Assembly: GCF_024679245.1 (NCBI RefSeq)
Contig: NC_090180.1
Span: 14,972,007 to 15,036,006 of the forward strand
Direction: 5' to 3'
Length of the DNA: 64,000 nucleotides
Origin: Pseudorasbora parva
Lineage: Eukaryota; Chordata; Actinopteri; Cypriniformes; Gobionidae
This document shows positions 22,501 to 34,519 of the stretch, piece after piece. Each line of letters starts with the position of its first letter. The first letter of the stretch is position 1. The notes below the pieces were generated by a model. The model saw only the letters and a list, made by a program, of their open reading frames with translations, searched no databases and was not told where the DNA came from. Both the position numbers and the translations under genes were made by a program.

Positions 22501-25500
22501 CCCATTACTGAGCTATCAAAACCCTCTGTAATTCCAGCTAATGACCTCATTTCCCTAAGTGTCACCCATGTCAGTCAGCACTGGGGCCACTTGCTCTGGC
22601 AGGCGCTCAAAGTAGTGTCACACTGTTACGGGACATCCCCCACCCTCCCCTTTTTTTTCCAGAAAAGAAAAGGAAAAAAAGCTCTTAGAAATCAACGGTG
22701 CTGGAAAATGACAAAGCGAAGCGGCATGGGACTTGGGCCCACGTGTGTCGGTTCTGATATACTGATTGACCTAATAGGTGCAGTAGTCAAACTGGGGACA
22801 GCTTCTGATGTGTTAAGCAGTTTGAGAAGACCGTACACCTGATAAGAGGCGAACGGTTGCCATTTCACAAGTGACTGTTGCAGATTTCACGTGTGCCAAT
22901 CACAACTCTCCCACTTTCAGGAGTCGCTTCATAATGAACGTTTAAAATAATGCAAAGTGGGGATAATGACACACATCATTTCCCAGTTTAATCTTCATCC
23001 TGCTCCTCCACTTCTCCACGAGTTCCCTTTTTTCTACACTGCCAGGCATCGTCCTCTCAATTGGAAAAAGGGCCCTAAGGCCACTGGAGCACCAAGACCC
23101 TGTTTCTTCAAGGGATGGATAATTGACTCCCTTCGCTTGGTAATTTATCGCTTGCATATGCAGCTAATACATCAGCAGGCAAAACAGTGCTGACCTCCCA
23201 ACCTTGTCCAACAACTCTACCACTGCTACCAAAACAAGCACACAAGCCCACACACACATACACACGTGCACCTTCGGCCCGGCCCACCCCCCTCAATAAA
23301 GAGCCAGGAGCCTAGAAGTGAATTGGAGAGGGACACAACTGGCAGGGGAAAGGAAATAAAATGATAGATGGGGTGCATTGTGGCATTATGAATGAATTAT
23401 GCTGGCCAAATACCTTGAGCAGAGCAGTGTGTCAGGCTGTGTCTATACTAATCTTAGAGGAAATATGACTGTCTCTTTATTAAAGAGTGTAGCAAAGGGA
23501 GAGCTGGTGAATTAGTTGAGCAATCAGACGATTACAAAGACATATCTAAGATGGCATTATTCAGTGGCCACATTTATCAGCCTCACGCAGTATCATACTC
23601 ACCAGTCGGCTAGTTGTGTTTGTCGTTTCTACCAGTGGGGTATCAGGATTGTCTGTCATCTCCTGTACATTCAGTCTGTTTGACAAGGATTCGTCGCAAC
23701 CTTCACTCGAGCTCGATCTACCTTCCTATTTATCATAACAACACATTGTAAAACAAAATTATTGTGCACACTGAGTAAATTTAAACTGTTCACTATTCAC
23801 TATAACACCCAAGACAATCAGTTAAGAGAACATCAGTTTTTCTCTGAAACCAAAATGTCTCTGAGTAAATGCCGTAATACAATAAGTAGTATTAATAATG
23901 AAAGGGAAAACTAAAAAAAAAAAAAAGTCCTTTATCAAACTATAACTCAGGTAATTTAGAATGTCACTATTTTCTTTTGATTTCTCATTTTAACAAGGGA
24001 TCTTTATTATAGCTATAGCCGTTTGGAAGTTCAGCTTAATAACAAAAGTATGAAGAAAGAAAAGGGGGTAGTCACAGTCTCTTATAAATACCAATTACTG
24101 ATATAAAACTTACTCTTTCTTGTTGTGAATGAAGATGCTTTGATTTAAATGTAGGTGCATCTATAGGTGTTTTAACATCTAAATGACTGGAACTGAAATA
24201 TAAACTATAATCCGTCAAAACTGGAGCAACAACCTGCGAACTATCGAGTGTAAATACAATTGACAGTAAGTTAAATAATTATAATGCTATAAATACATTT
24301 GATTTCATTTCTGATATGTGATTTTAATTAGAGTAAATAATATGTAAATATATGGTTAACTTTAAATAGCTGTATAATCTGTTTATATTTTATTCTAGAT
24401 GTTTTAAATATTAGGTTTATTGTCTAATAACTCAGGAAAACTCTTAACGCAAAAGGTTATTGGTAAAATACAAAAATATCTTGATATATAATCATGAATG
24501 GGACAATACATAAATTAACTGTTATATCATTTTAAATATATATCCTTGTTTATTTTTTGACAGTGATTTTTTTTAGCATATTACTCACTTTTTATGTATT
24601 AATGTATAATTATTTAGTGATGTAATTAATGTTTAGAAATCAAAAGAGGGCGGGTTTAGCTTTTTGCATCGCTTAATTTACTGTAGCTTGAATAATGTCT
24701 TGCGGTGTCGTGTCTGATGTTGTTTCTATGTTTATTAATCATGTCGGGCAACCTTAATTAAATTAATTCCGGTTTTCTGACATACGAGCATGATAAAGAC
24801 CTTCATGGGTCCCTTTCTTTCCAGCAACACACTTTTGACAGCGCACCGTTCTCTATTCATTTGGTTAGGTTTTGGCGCCATCTGATGGTACATTTTAAAA
24901 TTGCAGGCCTGATCAACAGGATTCAATTAGCCTAATTATCTCATAAAACTTATTTATTACCAAATACATTTTTCCTAAAAACCAATTGACACAGTGTGAT
25001 TGAATTTCACACATAGATGAGAGTCTAACATATTAAATGTCAACTGTTATGTATTGCAGTCATATCACTTAATAAATGCCCATTATCTATCAGCTAACGT
25101 TAATGTCAAGGCTAGGAAATATTTCTAACAAAACGGTGTTGTTTTTTACCTCCTAAGTAGCAGACAGGTACCTCCAAGTTTACGGATATCTTACTAATAT
25201 AACTCCTGTGTAAACTTCATAAGATTCCAGAAGTCATTGATATAATTTTTCATCAATCAGATGTAGCTAATGTTAACTTACCTCACTTCAGAAAATCCGC
25301 TCCTGTCAGAGTCTGCGCGCGCTTTGGAGTCACACGTGTGACCTACCGTCACATTTCACTTTACTCTTATTATTTTTGATCTTAAAATTAGACCAAATTT
25401 TTGTAAAGTTGCTTTGTATTGTGTCAGATTTTGGTACTTCCCATTAAAACAGTTGGTAGCACAATTGAACAGCAACAAAAATGCTACCTATTAGATTTTG

Positions 25501-26220
25501 CTACCAGCATTAATAATGATTTGCGCATGCGTAGTAAGCCCTGGTAGGACAATCTGACGGGTAAGATGTCCCCAGCCACTAGAGGGACCCCAAGAGCACA
25601 TGAAATGAAAGCTTGATATTTACGGAGAACCTGTCCTGTAGGCTAGTTGCAGTTGTGGCGCCTCCGTCATAATCGTCATAATACTGTATAATTCGACGTA
25701 CATTCACATCACATGTAAAAAATAAATCACAAAAGTTCATTATTTGCATGTGCTATAAAACTTACTTACGTTATCGGATAAACATTTCATTTGTGTGCTG
25801 ACATTTTTCTGAGCAAACAGTGCCTAATTACTGGACTTTATCTTTATTCTGTCATCATTTAAGCCCACTCACTCTTATGTTGTTAAAAAATAGTTGTTAA
25901 ATTGTTTACAGTAAATGCATTGTCTGCTGGTTTGTTATTTAGGCTACTTTTCAGTACACCACATTAAGTATGCCACTTAATGACCTTGGTGTTTGTCTAA
26001 AAACAGTAGGTAATTCGGCTGGGGATTTGTATGCAGGTGGTGGAAGAAAAACACTGACATTCTGGATTCGGATGGCAATAAAATCCCAGACTAGAGTAGA
26101 CTAGCCCCTGTAAATTATGAAAATACCTTAGGACCGACCCCACGAGAAATAATTAACGTCCAAATAGGGCTAGACACCTACATCTTGGATGTCCTGGTGG
26201 AATCAGATAAATGTCACATA
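22501..26220. other. Mostly unique-looking non-coding DNA
   Basis: No exon, domain or transposon end was recognised. 22500-23600 is less AT-rich than its surroundings and lacks repeat signatures. 23900-25300 is AT-rich. A homonymic ORF at 22591-22842 and minus frames at 22942-23296 have no domains. See the finding on a possible conserved non-coding block. Confidence 0.45.
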
Positions 26221-26250
26221 TTCATTTTTGGGTGAACGATCCCTTTAAGG
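26221..26250. repeat. TTAA-type element right end
   Basis: CATTTTTGGGTGAACGATCC followed by CTTTAA is the mirrored form of the AGGG..GTTCACCCAAAAATG terminal repeat also seen at 51727 and 659. The left partner was not found. Confidence 0.5.
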
Positions 26251-26295
26251 GATACAATTATTGACCAGTCCGGGCAAAATAGCGTTTTATGACAG

Positions 26296-28816
26296 ACTAA
26301 TTGTAAAAGAATTGTTTTCAGCTTAGATCATTTCTATGAGGTGTCCAGAACAACATACTAAAAGTCCTAAGAAATCCTAGTTGAGGAAATATGTTAAATT
26401 CTCATCAATCCGAGATGTGTGCCAGTAAGACCAAACAACAATGGACCCCAATGGGGCTATTTTTTCCTTTACTCCTATCAAAATGAAACTTTACACAATG
26501 AAAGTACACATGAAAAGTAAAAATTTTTGTTTTACAAGTTTCTTTGAAAATGCATTTTACTATGCAAATGAGCTATACACTAAACGAATATGTCCAAAAT
26601 ACACCCAAATGGGCTTATTTTTTCCTTTACTCCTATCACAATCAAACCTCACACAGTGAAAGTATACATGAATGAAAAGTAACATTTTTGTTTTCCAAGT
26701 TTCTTGGGAAAATCTATTTTAAATATGTAAATGAGCTCAACACTATGCCTAATTGACTTATGGCCAAGAAGCCCTAAAGGTACAAGTAGAAAAAACAGGG
26801 GCCAAATATCTAACACATTCATGTCCATTTAGTAAGTTAACCTATGCATAAACATGATAAATTTAAAAAGTTTCTCGTCTTCTGGATTCTTAGATTTTTG
26901 TTGCTTGTGAAATTCACGAAGAATTGAGTGGGCTGTGTCTCGCAAAGTGACCACACATTGATTTTCCAGGCCGGTCATTATTACACTATCTCCAAAGTGT
27001 TCCTTTATTTTAATTTTCATCCACTTTGCAGAATATGGTTCACAACCTGTTTTACAAGTACTCTGTCATCTTTACCATAAGGTCTTGAATAGTAATTTGT
27101 TCTTCATCGTATTCTTCTAAAACGTTTGCCACTTTTAGGAATGCTGTTGTTCTCTCATAATCTTCAGGTCTTCCGACTTTGAATTTGAAAAAATTGACTC
27201 GGAATATTCTTCATATTTCGAAAATTAGTGTTGCATATGTTGTGGTACATTTGTTGTGGAAGTCTCCTGTTCTTACTGGGTAGATATCAATTTTCTCTCT
27301 CTTCTTATTTTTCTTATGTATTTCAGTTGGTTGTCCACAGAACAAGCAATGCTCTTGAAAATTAAAGTTCTGTTCTGAGTGGAGATTGTTTGATTTGTGG
27401 TTGTTGCAAAGATTGAATTACATTATCACGTACAATATTTTCTGCTTTACAATAACTGCGGCGGCATTCGATGTGTACTCGGTCTCCAGGAATTGTCACT
27501 AAGCTCCACGTTGAGCACTGGCACGGTTCACACCATTGCTGCCTTTTGCTCGTAGAACAACCGATGTGTTTTCATCACTGAATGACTCATTACATATTTT
27601 ACAATTCTCCATTTCTCTCTGAAAAAGGTATCAAAGTGTTGTCTAGCAATGAAATTAGGTCCAATAGAATTTGAAGTCTGATGTGTGGCCTGCCTGGTCT
27701 GAAATACTTGCTAACTACAAAAAGAGAAGCAGTTTTGGTGTCTGGCAAAATTATTTTAAAGAGCTGGAATGTCTGGAAAGTGTGTCTATCTGGTTTTTCA
27801 TCTCTTCTGTGTGAGAGTGAATCATTTAGTTGGTGAGAATGACTTCTGCCTGTAATCTCATAATTTTACCAACAATCCCAATCTTTTGTAAATCTACCAG
27901 CCCAAAATGTTATCTCACCACATTACTAATGACTAAGATGGCTATTCTGACTTTTTCTGATGTTATCTGTGGGGGATTATCATTAAGTAAGGCTTGTTTG
28001 CAAATAAAAAAATTAATTTAGAAAGATGGAGGCAAGATTGGGCAATTAATTCCTAAGGTCAATTTAAGTCTTTAATGGCAAGTGACTTCAAATGTATCGT
28101 GTTTATGCATAGGTTAACTTACTAAATGGACATGAATGTGTTAGATATTTGGCCCCTGTTTTTTCTACTTGTACTTTTAGGGCTTCTTGGCCATAAGTCA
28201 ATTAGGCATAGTGTTGAGCTCATTTGCATATTTAAAATAGATTTTCCCAATAAACTTGGAAAACAAAAATGTTACTTTTCATTCATGTATACTTTCACTG
28301 TGTGAGGTTTGATTGTGATAGGAGTAAAGGAAAAAATAAGCCTTTTAGGGAGTATTTTGGGCATATTCGATTAGTATATTGCTCATTTGCATATTCAAGT
28401 TCATTTTCAAAGAAACTTCTAATGCAAAATGTTTTACTTTTCATGTCGACTTTCATCGAGTAAAGTTTTGTTGTGGTAGGAGTAAAGGAAAAAATAAGCC
28501 CATTTGGGTGTATTTTGGACATATTCGATTAGTGTATAGCTCATTTGCATAGTAAAATTAATTTTCAAAGAAACTTGTAAAACAAAACAAAAATACTTTA
28601 CATGTGTACTTTCATTGTGTAAAGTTTCATTTTGATAGGAGTAAAGGAAAAAATAGCCCCATTGGGGTCCATTGTTGTTTGGTCTTACTGGCACACATCT
28701 CGGAATGATGAGAATTTAACATATTTCCTCAACTAGGATTTCTTAGGACTTTTAGTATGTTGTTCTGGACACCTCATAGAAATGATCTAAGCTGAAAAAA
28801 ATATTTTACAATTAGT
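26296..28816. mobile_element. Fold-back DNA element with long repeat-bearing arms
   Basis: The left arm 26296-26859 returns inverted at 28095-28816. Outer words ACTAATTGTAAAA and CAGCTTAGATCATTTC, and inner words AACCTATGCATAAACA and TTAGTAAGTTAAC, occur in both arms. The arms carry tandem repeats of about 160 bp, each containing TTTTTCCTTTACTCCTATCA: two on the left (near 26460 and 26618), three on the right (near 28320, 28479 and 28638). The centre (26860-28094) holds a decayed minus-strand gene. The element is 2.5 kb. Target duplication and superfamily were not established. Confidence 0.85.
26829..27612 (-). pseudogene. Decayed transposon-borne protein with two zinc-knuckle-like modules
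   Basis: The minus-strand frame starts ATG at 27612. Module 1: MENCKICNESF, then a short basic stretch with NRASAQRGA, then after a +1/-1 shift GDRVHIECRRSYC (C-x2-C ... H-x3-C pattern). Module 2 at about 27360-27250: NFNFQEHCLFCGQ and, about 30 residues on, DFHNKC. Further down, after more stops, comes YERTTAFLKVANVLEEYDEE, ending with an open segment at 26829-27020 (KIKEHFGDSVIMTG ... HSILREF). From memory, proteins with this layout recur in Hydra, corals and fish and are annotated only as uncharacterised. No catalytic domain remains. At least three stops or shifts make it non-functional. Confidence 0.6.
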
Positions 28817-29379
28817 TCTATTTTTGGCTCCAAAATGAGTTACTTTTCCTGGACTAAATGTTAGCCTAGAAATCTAGGCTAGGTAAATGCATAGGGTAAA
28901 TGTACAAAACGGAGCAATGCGTTGATTTGTCCTCAAGATGCCACTGTTGGGTTAGAGACACCAGTTAGAAATACAGCAGGGCTTGTAGCACAAAAAACAG
29001 CGTATTGTTCATGGTATTGTTGCATGCCATTGGCTCAAATCAAAATTGTTTTTGACTACAGTGAAAAGTTCGGAAATGCTCACGCTGATGATCCACCAAC
29101 ATCATTTTGCCGTCTTGGGTGGTTGTATGGCTTGTGCGGCACTTTTAACTGTTTCAAATGCTCATTTTATAAGATGCATGAAAGTATTAATGGATTTATG
29201 TAAAATTATTGTTTTTAACTATTTATTTTGAAACGTGTTATTTATTGTATTATTTATTTTGCATGTTGCATCATTATTGTGTATTGTTGTCGAATACATG
29301 TTGGGTAAATTCCCTGCTTTCCTTTGCCCTGACATGTCACTGAAAAGTTTTCTTCCAACAAGGTTGAAAACAACGTCAC
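28817..29379. other. Upstream flank of gadd45a, no gene called
   Basis: A small inverted repeat AGCCTAGAAATCTAGGCT is at about 28863-28880. The open frame 28922-29203 (93 codons, cysteine-rich) has no recognised domain and no splice or poly(A) context, so it is not called. An AT-rich stretch follows at 29200-29300. Confidence 0.4.
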
Positions 29380-29660
29380 CCAACTGATTGGCCACGCCCT
29401 CGACATCTTAGACGGACGAATGAGAGTTGTCGAGATTTGTTAGGGCAGACGTAATAGCCAATCAAAATGGGTTTTGCTGATCTTTGATTTGCATGTGTCC
29501 AATAAGGATCGAGCTACTCTCATTGCAGCTCTCATAGAAATGAAATCGAATGCAACGCATAGCAACATCAGATTTAACCGATGACAGCCAGAGAAAGAAG
29601 ACCTACGAAAACTCCTGTGGATTTTAAAAGGGAATTTATTCAAATCCGTGCTGGATTATA
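29380..29660 (+). promoter_or_regulatory. gadd45a: gadd45a proximal promoter and 5' UTR, Oct and CCAAT boxes
   Basis: Inverted CCAAT (ATTGG) at 29387-29391, CCAAT at 29458-29462, octamer ATTTGCAT at 29487-29494, and a further CCAAT at 29499-29503 lie 165-285 bp upstream of the start codon at 29669. The human GADD45A promoter is known to depend on Oct-1 (ATTTGCAT) and CCAAT motifs for p53-independent induction, so the clustering here supports a conserved arrangement. The transcription start is not resolved. Confidence 0.55.
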
Positions 29661-29668
29661 CGTGCAAT

Positions 29669-31410
29669 ATGACTTTTGAGGAACTTAATGGAGATTACTC
29701 TATTGAAAGGTAAAATTGACAATATGTATTTATTTGACGTATAATAATATTATCGCCATGTTACCAATAATGTACGGATAAATAAACATCAAATATGTGA
29801 AACGAACATGCTGCTTTTTTCTAACACATAGTCTTGTATATTTATTTTTATTGTGAAACGTTAAGTAAAGATATATCTCACACACGTGACACATGTACCG
29901 GGTGAACTGTCAGCGGGACGAGCTCAGCTCACGAGATTCGAGCCTCACGAGACCTTTCGCTTCTGATGTGCCCATTCATTATGCAGCTAAACGTTATTGA
30001 TATTTAAAGTTTTGCTAAATTAGTTGTGCTCAAATGTATCTACTTATATGTAACAAATATCTGCAAATTTCTCTTCCACACAATCAAACAAGCACATACT
30101 CAATTATTAGTTTTCAACCGCCGCCGTCTGTAACGATGTTGCTATGCGCACACGCTCAATGTTGTCGATTCGACTGAAGTCGTATTGCTTAAGAACTTAT
30201 CCAAAATTTATTTTCTGCAGGATGGATTCTGTGATTAAAGCTTTAGAGGAGGTAATGCGCTCCGCATTACCGCAGGGATGTATTACAGTTGGGGTCTACG
30301 AGGCTGCAAAGTCTCTCAATGTGTAAGTTTAGATGCTTTTTCAATGTAACTGGTTTTCAAAGTCATTGCAACAGGTGCAGGAGTATTTTAGTATAAATAA
30401 CTAAAATCTCAACTTTTCTGTTCAGGGATCCTGATAACGTGGTGTTGTGCATCCTGGCCACTGACGACGATGATGTGAAGGATGTGGCGCTTCAGATTCA
30501 CTTCACTCTCATTCAGGCTTTCTGCTGCGAGAACGACATCAACATCCTGCGCGTGAACAACACGCGCCGCCTCGCGCACATCCTCAGGGGCGCGGGGATG
30601 CACGGGAGCGAGCAGATGGATTTGCACTGCATTCTGGTTACTGTAAGTGTCAACAATTCATTGCTCATGTTATTAGAAATCTAAATAGTAAACCACAACA
30701 ATAGGCCAGTAAACTTGTCAGGACATGTTCAGTCCAGGTGTAACTGCCACTGCAATACGTCCACATGAACATCCTGCTCTGGGCTGATGATCATCCACAT
30801 GCAAATAGGAGTTTCTTGACTTAATGTTCCAGGGTGCTATTTGCATTTTATTTCGGAAATAAATGAACAGGTGCCTTGGTATTTATCGTTCTTATACTCC
30901 TTCAAAATACGTTGTGCTCCATGGGAAGCATTCAAAAAGATTTGCATACTCCTAGAATCACTGGTCATTTGAATTGTCATCTATTGCAACTTGACTTCAC
31001 TGTGATTCCTACTCGTGATTTGTGTTTTGGGAAGCCAAGTGGTCATTAAAGGGTAATACTAAACTAATACCAATACTAAATACTAATACTGATGGCTAAT
31101 GTATAGAGCAGAATGGCCGTGGCGGAAATAATGTTGATACATTCACCACAAAAATATTTGAAATCACATGCGTGCGACAGAGACAATGCTGTCTGTAAGA
31201 TAAACTGGAAAGGACAACACTTAAGTTACACAGCAGGACATTCTAGCTAATACAAACAGAATGTAATTCCATCTCTTCTTCTTCTGATGTTCACAGGTTC
31301 CACATGCATCCACATGGAAAAACCCAGCTCTGGGAAAAGTGAACCGCTTCTGCAGAGAGAGTCGCTGTATGGATCAGTGGGTGCCCATTATCAACCTTCC
31401 AGAACGATGA
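29669..31410 (+). CDS. gadd45a: Growth arrest and DNA-damage-inducible protein Gadd45 alpha
   Basis: Four exons: 29669-29709, 30221-30322, 30426-30642 and 31297-31410 (TGA at 31408-31410), all with GT/AG borders, giving 157 codons. The start is [10 protein letters not shown] as in the family. Residues 48-91 hold the conserved core: the acidic patch TDDDDVKDV (60-68), the alanine/leucine helix [19 protein letters not shown] (69-87) and ILRVNN. The C-terminus [20 protein letters not shown] is diagnostic of Gadd45 alpha. The loop before DLHCILVT is shorter than in the 165-residue human protein. It is a small L7Ae-fold nuclear stress protein that binds PCNA, p21, CDK1 and MTK1/MEKK4 in mammals, causing growth arrest and p38/JNK signalling. 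Cyprinids keep two co-orthologues (aa and ab); the sequence alone does not tell me which this is. Upstream lie Oct/CCAAT boxes; intron 3 has a p53 site. Confidence 0.97.
30711..30730 (+). promoter_or_regulatory. p53 response element in gadd45a intron 3
   Basis: Two abutting decamers, AAACTTGTCA and GGACATGTTC, match the p53 consensus RRRCWWGYYY twice with no spacer. The second is perfect and the first differs only at its last base (19 of 20). It lies 68 bp into intron 3 (30643-31296). The classical p53 site of human GADD45A is also in intron 3, so position and sequence agree. Confidence 0.75.
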
Positions 31411-32095
31411 GGACAGCCAAAACCAAGAGGGGAAAACGTGGATAAAAATATCTAGTAAAAAAAAAGATAAAAGCTAAAAATGGTGGTCACAAAAAGGACT
31501 GATTGCCCAGACCGGTGGAACCAGGGGCTGACCTTCAGAATGAACTGGAGGAGGAGCACCCATTTGCAATCTGAGATGATTCAGCGCTTTTTGGCTTTGT
31601 TTGTGGGACTTTTTGAGGACGTCACATGAAGCTAATTGTGAATGGAAGTGAGCACCTGAGTATCTTGTGAGTTTATTGGTGGGGTGTCATAAAGCACTTG
31701 ATTGCAGGATGAAAGATTTCTCAGTGGAAGCAATGAAGCAATATTTTTCAGAGAGGCTGGCCTATTTGTATCTTTGCCATAATTTTTGAATAGTATATCA
31801 TTCAGTACTTCAGTACTCGTACTGAATGTGATGTGGATCAGTACTTGTTTATTAATGTTGGAAAATAAATCATTTTAAAAGGAACTTGCTTCTTAACCAC
31901 TGAGATGAAAACTATGCATCCACGGTATATCCTGTAAGAACTGTTTTGTACATAGGTTCATTGTTCTTTTGTGGTCTTTAAGTTATTTCTATTATATTAA
32001 TTTAAAGAGGTATTTATGTAAAAACTTTTTATACTACTATATTCAAACGTGAAATGAATTTTGTGTTGTAATAAAAGTATTTTTGAACACAACAT
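31411..32095 (+). other. gadd45a: gadd45a 3' UTR and poly(A) signals
   Basis: Sequence after the stop has AATAAA at 31864-31869 and 32070-32075. The second sits about 20 bp before a GT-rich tract (CATGGTAGTCATGTGGG), so it is the likelier main end. Several ATTTA words (for example GTATTTATG near 32010) fit the short-lived mRNA of stress genes. The exact cleavage site is not visible. Confidence 0.6.
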
Positions 32096-33454
32096 GGTAG
32101 TCATGTGGGTTATTCTGTCAGAGGTTTCTGGAAAAGAAGCGTGGACTAGTTGAATTGACCTGACAACACCAGTGGAGATCAGCAGGGTCACGCTGGACTC
32201 GATGGCCTTCGTGACTCCCTGTTACACACCGACAAAAGCCATCCAAGCCTTTCTTTTGTCCTGCTTTAGTTAGCGTGACCACTGCGTCTATTCATCAGAT
32301 TCCTTTTTCAGCTGAAATGAATCGTTCAATAAGGTTCAGCTTACTGTACCGCTCACTCACGTCAAGGTCAAACCTGCTGTCATAAATCAGTTTGCTTTCA
32401 ATTGTGCCGTTTGTGTTATTACTCTGTAGGGCAAAAGTCACTGCGTAGCAAGTACGCAAGACATTACACAAGCCCAATTGGAGAACGGAAGTGTCTAGAG
32501 GCGCCACAAAATGTTCAGAAGGTGTGGTTGTGATCACATGACTGGCACATATTGGGTCAGGTTTCCAGACTCTGCATACCAGTAAATCAGTTGTGTAACC
32601 CACCGCTTCCTATACAAAGGTGATGAAGCAAGGTTTGGCTGATGTTAGGTCGATGCAAGGCAGGTAAACCCCTGTCGCGTGACAGAGAAACTGGATTAAA
32701 CTTGTCACTTGCTCGAGGACAAAATAGCATGTCTCAAAGACATCTTTGCAAATTGTCAATTAAATGAAACGAAGTAATCCTGATCAAAAGTCAGCTAGTC
32801 TCAAATTAAATAATGAATGTGCCTTTTATAGATGTTAGGCAGTTTCAGTTTTTTGACGTCACTAAAAAGATTATTTTTAGACAACAGGTACAAGGACCAG
32901 GTGATATAAGAGCTGTTTTGTCACCACTTACATCACTGCACCACTCCTTGAGCTCAGAACAACACAAAGCACACACATTAATTATCCTTTACTAACAATC
33001 ATTTCTGTCACATCTTTGATGGATAAGATTATTTTAAAACATCATCAAGAACATACTTTAAAAATTAGCTGCCACTCAAAAGTCTGAAGTCAGTAACTTT
33101 TTAAAGACATTAATACTTTCCATAAGCAAGGGTGCATTAAAAGTGACAGTAAAGACATTTATGTGACAAAAGATTTCTATATGAAACAAATACTGTAATT
33201 TTGATGTATTCATCAAAGAATCCCATAAAAAAATGTATTACACACAAAATATCAAGCAGCTGGGTTTTATTTTTTTAGCGCTAAATGTGACATGATCATT
33301 ACATTTTAACATATATAAAAAATGGAAAACTTTGGCATCCGTGGCTCATCTGTGTGGCAGTGGTCCACCAAAATATTCATCCAAAAACTCAATAAGCACT
33401 GACCTAATAATAAATTGTGAATTATTCAGAATTTAGAATCAAATAATTTTCAGA
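32096..33454. other. Intergenic, no gene seen
   Basis: Between gadd45a and the next repeats. Short open frames at 32295-32603 (minus) and 32813-32995 (plus) carry no domain. No transposon ends were recognised. Confidence 0.5.
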
Positions 33455-33620
33455 TTTTCTAGACTGCGAGTGTGGGCGAGCTTTTGATATCGCGGCTCTA
33501 CTTCCTGCTCTCTACTGCGCAGATGTCAGCAGCGCCATATTCGGACGTTGGTGGCTTCACTTTTCTTCAGTGGAAGGTAGTGAAGATGCGTCGTCCATAT
33601 TTTTTATGGTCTATGATCTG
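33455..33620. repeat. Dispersed repeat, copy 1
   Basis: GAGTGTGGGCGAGC..TTGATATCGC..GCTCTACTT and ATGTCAG..CCATATT..GGCTTCACTT, ending TCGTCCATATTTTTTATGG, align to 34530-34700 in the same direction. The two copies flank the palindromic element below. The class is unknown. Confidence 0.6.
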
Positions 33621-33734
33621 AGACAGTGCAGTGGTATATTTCTGAGGAAAGGGATACATAGAGCCAGGAACCTATCTAAGGGACACAGTGGTGTAGAATA
33701 AAGGTAAAATATATTAAAAATATTTTTTTTAAAC

Positions 33735-34253
33735 CATGAACCCATGTTACAGTGCACCCCATAAACTCAAATCAAGCTTATTTAACTTCTTTCCTACATT
33801 AAGATATGTGGGCAAATGCTTTTTTGTCTCAGTGCATGCATTGTTTTAGTTTGGCAGGGTCGGCGCTAGCTTAGCTTAGCATAATGAATGGAATCCTATG
33901 TTGCCAGCTAGCATGTCCCGAGTAAAAGTGATAAAAAATATATATGTAAAAAACACAACTACTTCTTGAGGCCTTTGTATTTACAACGAGTACAAATAGT
34001 GATGCAGATTAAGACACGATTTCCTAGGCAGATATTGACTTGGGACTACATTATGGGGAAGTGATATCACGGATCTCATCCTCATGTCCTCTGGCTGTTG
34101 ATGAGCAATCGGAATATGTTGCGTAATATCTCTAAGCTAAGCTAGCCAAACTAAACCAATGCATACACTGAGACAAAAATGCATTTGTCCACATATCTAA
34201 ATGTAGGAAAGAAGTTAAATTATCCCTATTTCTAAAAACAGTGGAGTGTTCCT
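33735..34253. mobile_element. Palindromic TTAA-type element
   Basis: Arms 33781-33880 (ACTTCTTTCCTACATTAAG, CATGCATTGTTTTAGTTTGG, GCTAGCTTAGC) and 34133-34219 are inverted copies. The right end reads GTGGAGTGTTCC immediately before TTTAA at 34253-34257, the usual end of a cyprinid family with AGGAACACTCCAC ends. The left end is eroded. Non-coding. Confidence 0.65.
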
Positions 34254-34519
34254 TTAAAATATAGCCCATGGATTTGGCAGGTACAGGTATGGATGATACT
34301 AAGCGGAGCAAGCGGTTGCCTGAGCCCTTCCCAGCTCTACAGCGCCCCACTGTTTTCCCAATGTAAATCTGTGGTGAAAAATAGAACTGCAGCACGCTCT
34401 AATTGAGAGTCATTGAAGCAGTTCTGTTGTTCTGCTAGAATTGTTTTTATCAAAATGATTTAATTTCAAGTGTTCGTCTTTTAAATACATTTTAAATAAA
34501 TGATTGACAACTTTACAAA

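Noticed and set aside
26296..28816. LTR retrotransposon reading of the long repeats
   Set aside because: The two arms are inverted, not direct, and no primer-binding site, polypurine tract or pol motif is present.
28922..29203. Cysteine-rich 93-codon frame upstream of gadd45a
   Set aside because: It could be a small gene, but no domain, signal peptide or exon structure supports it.
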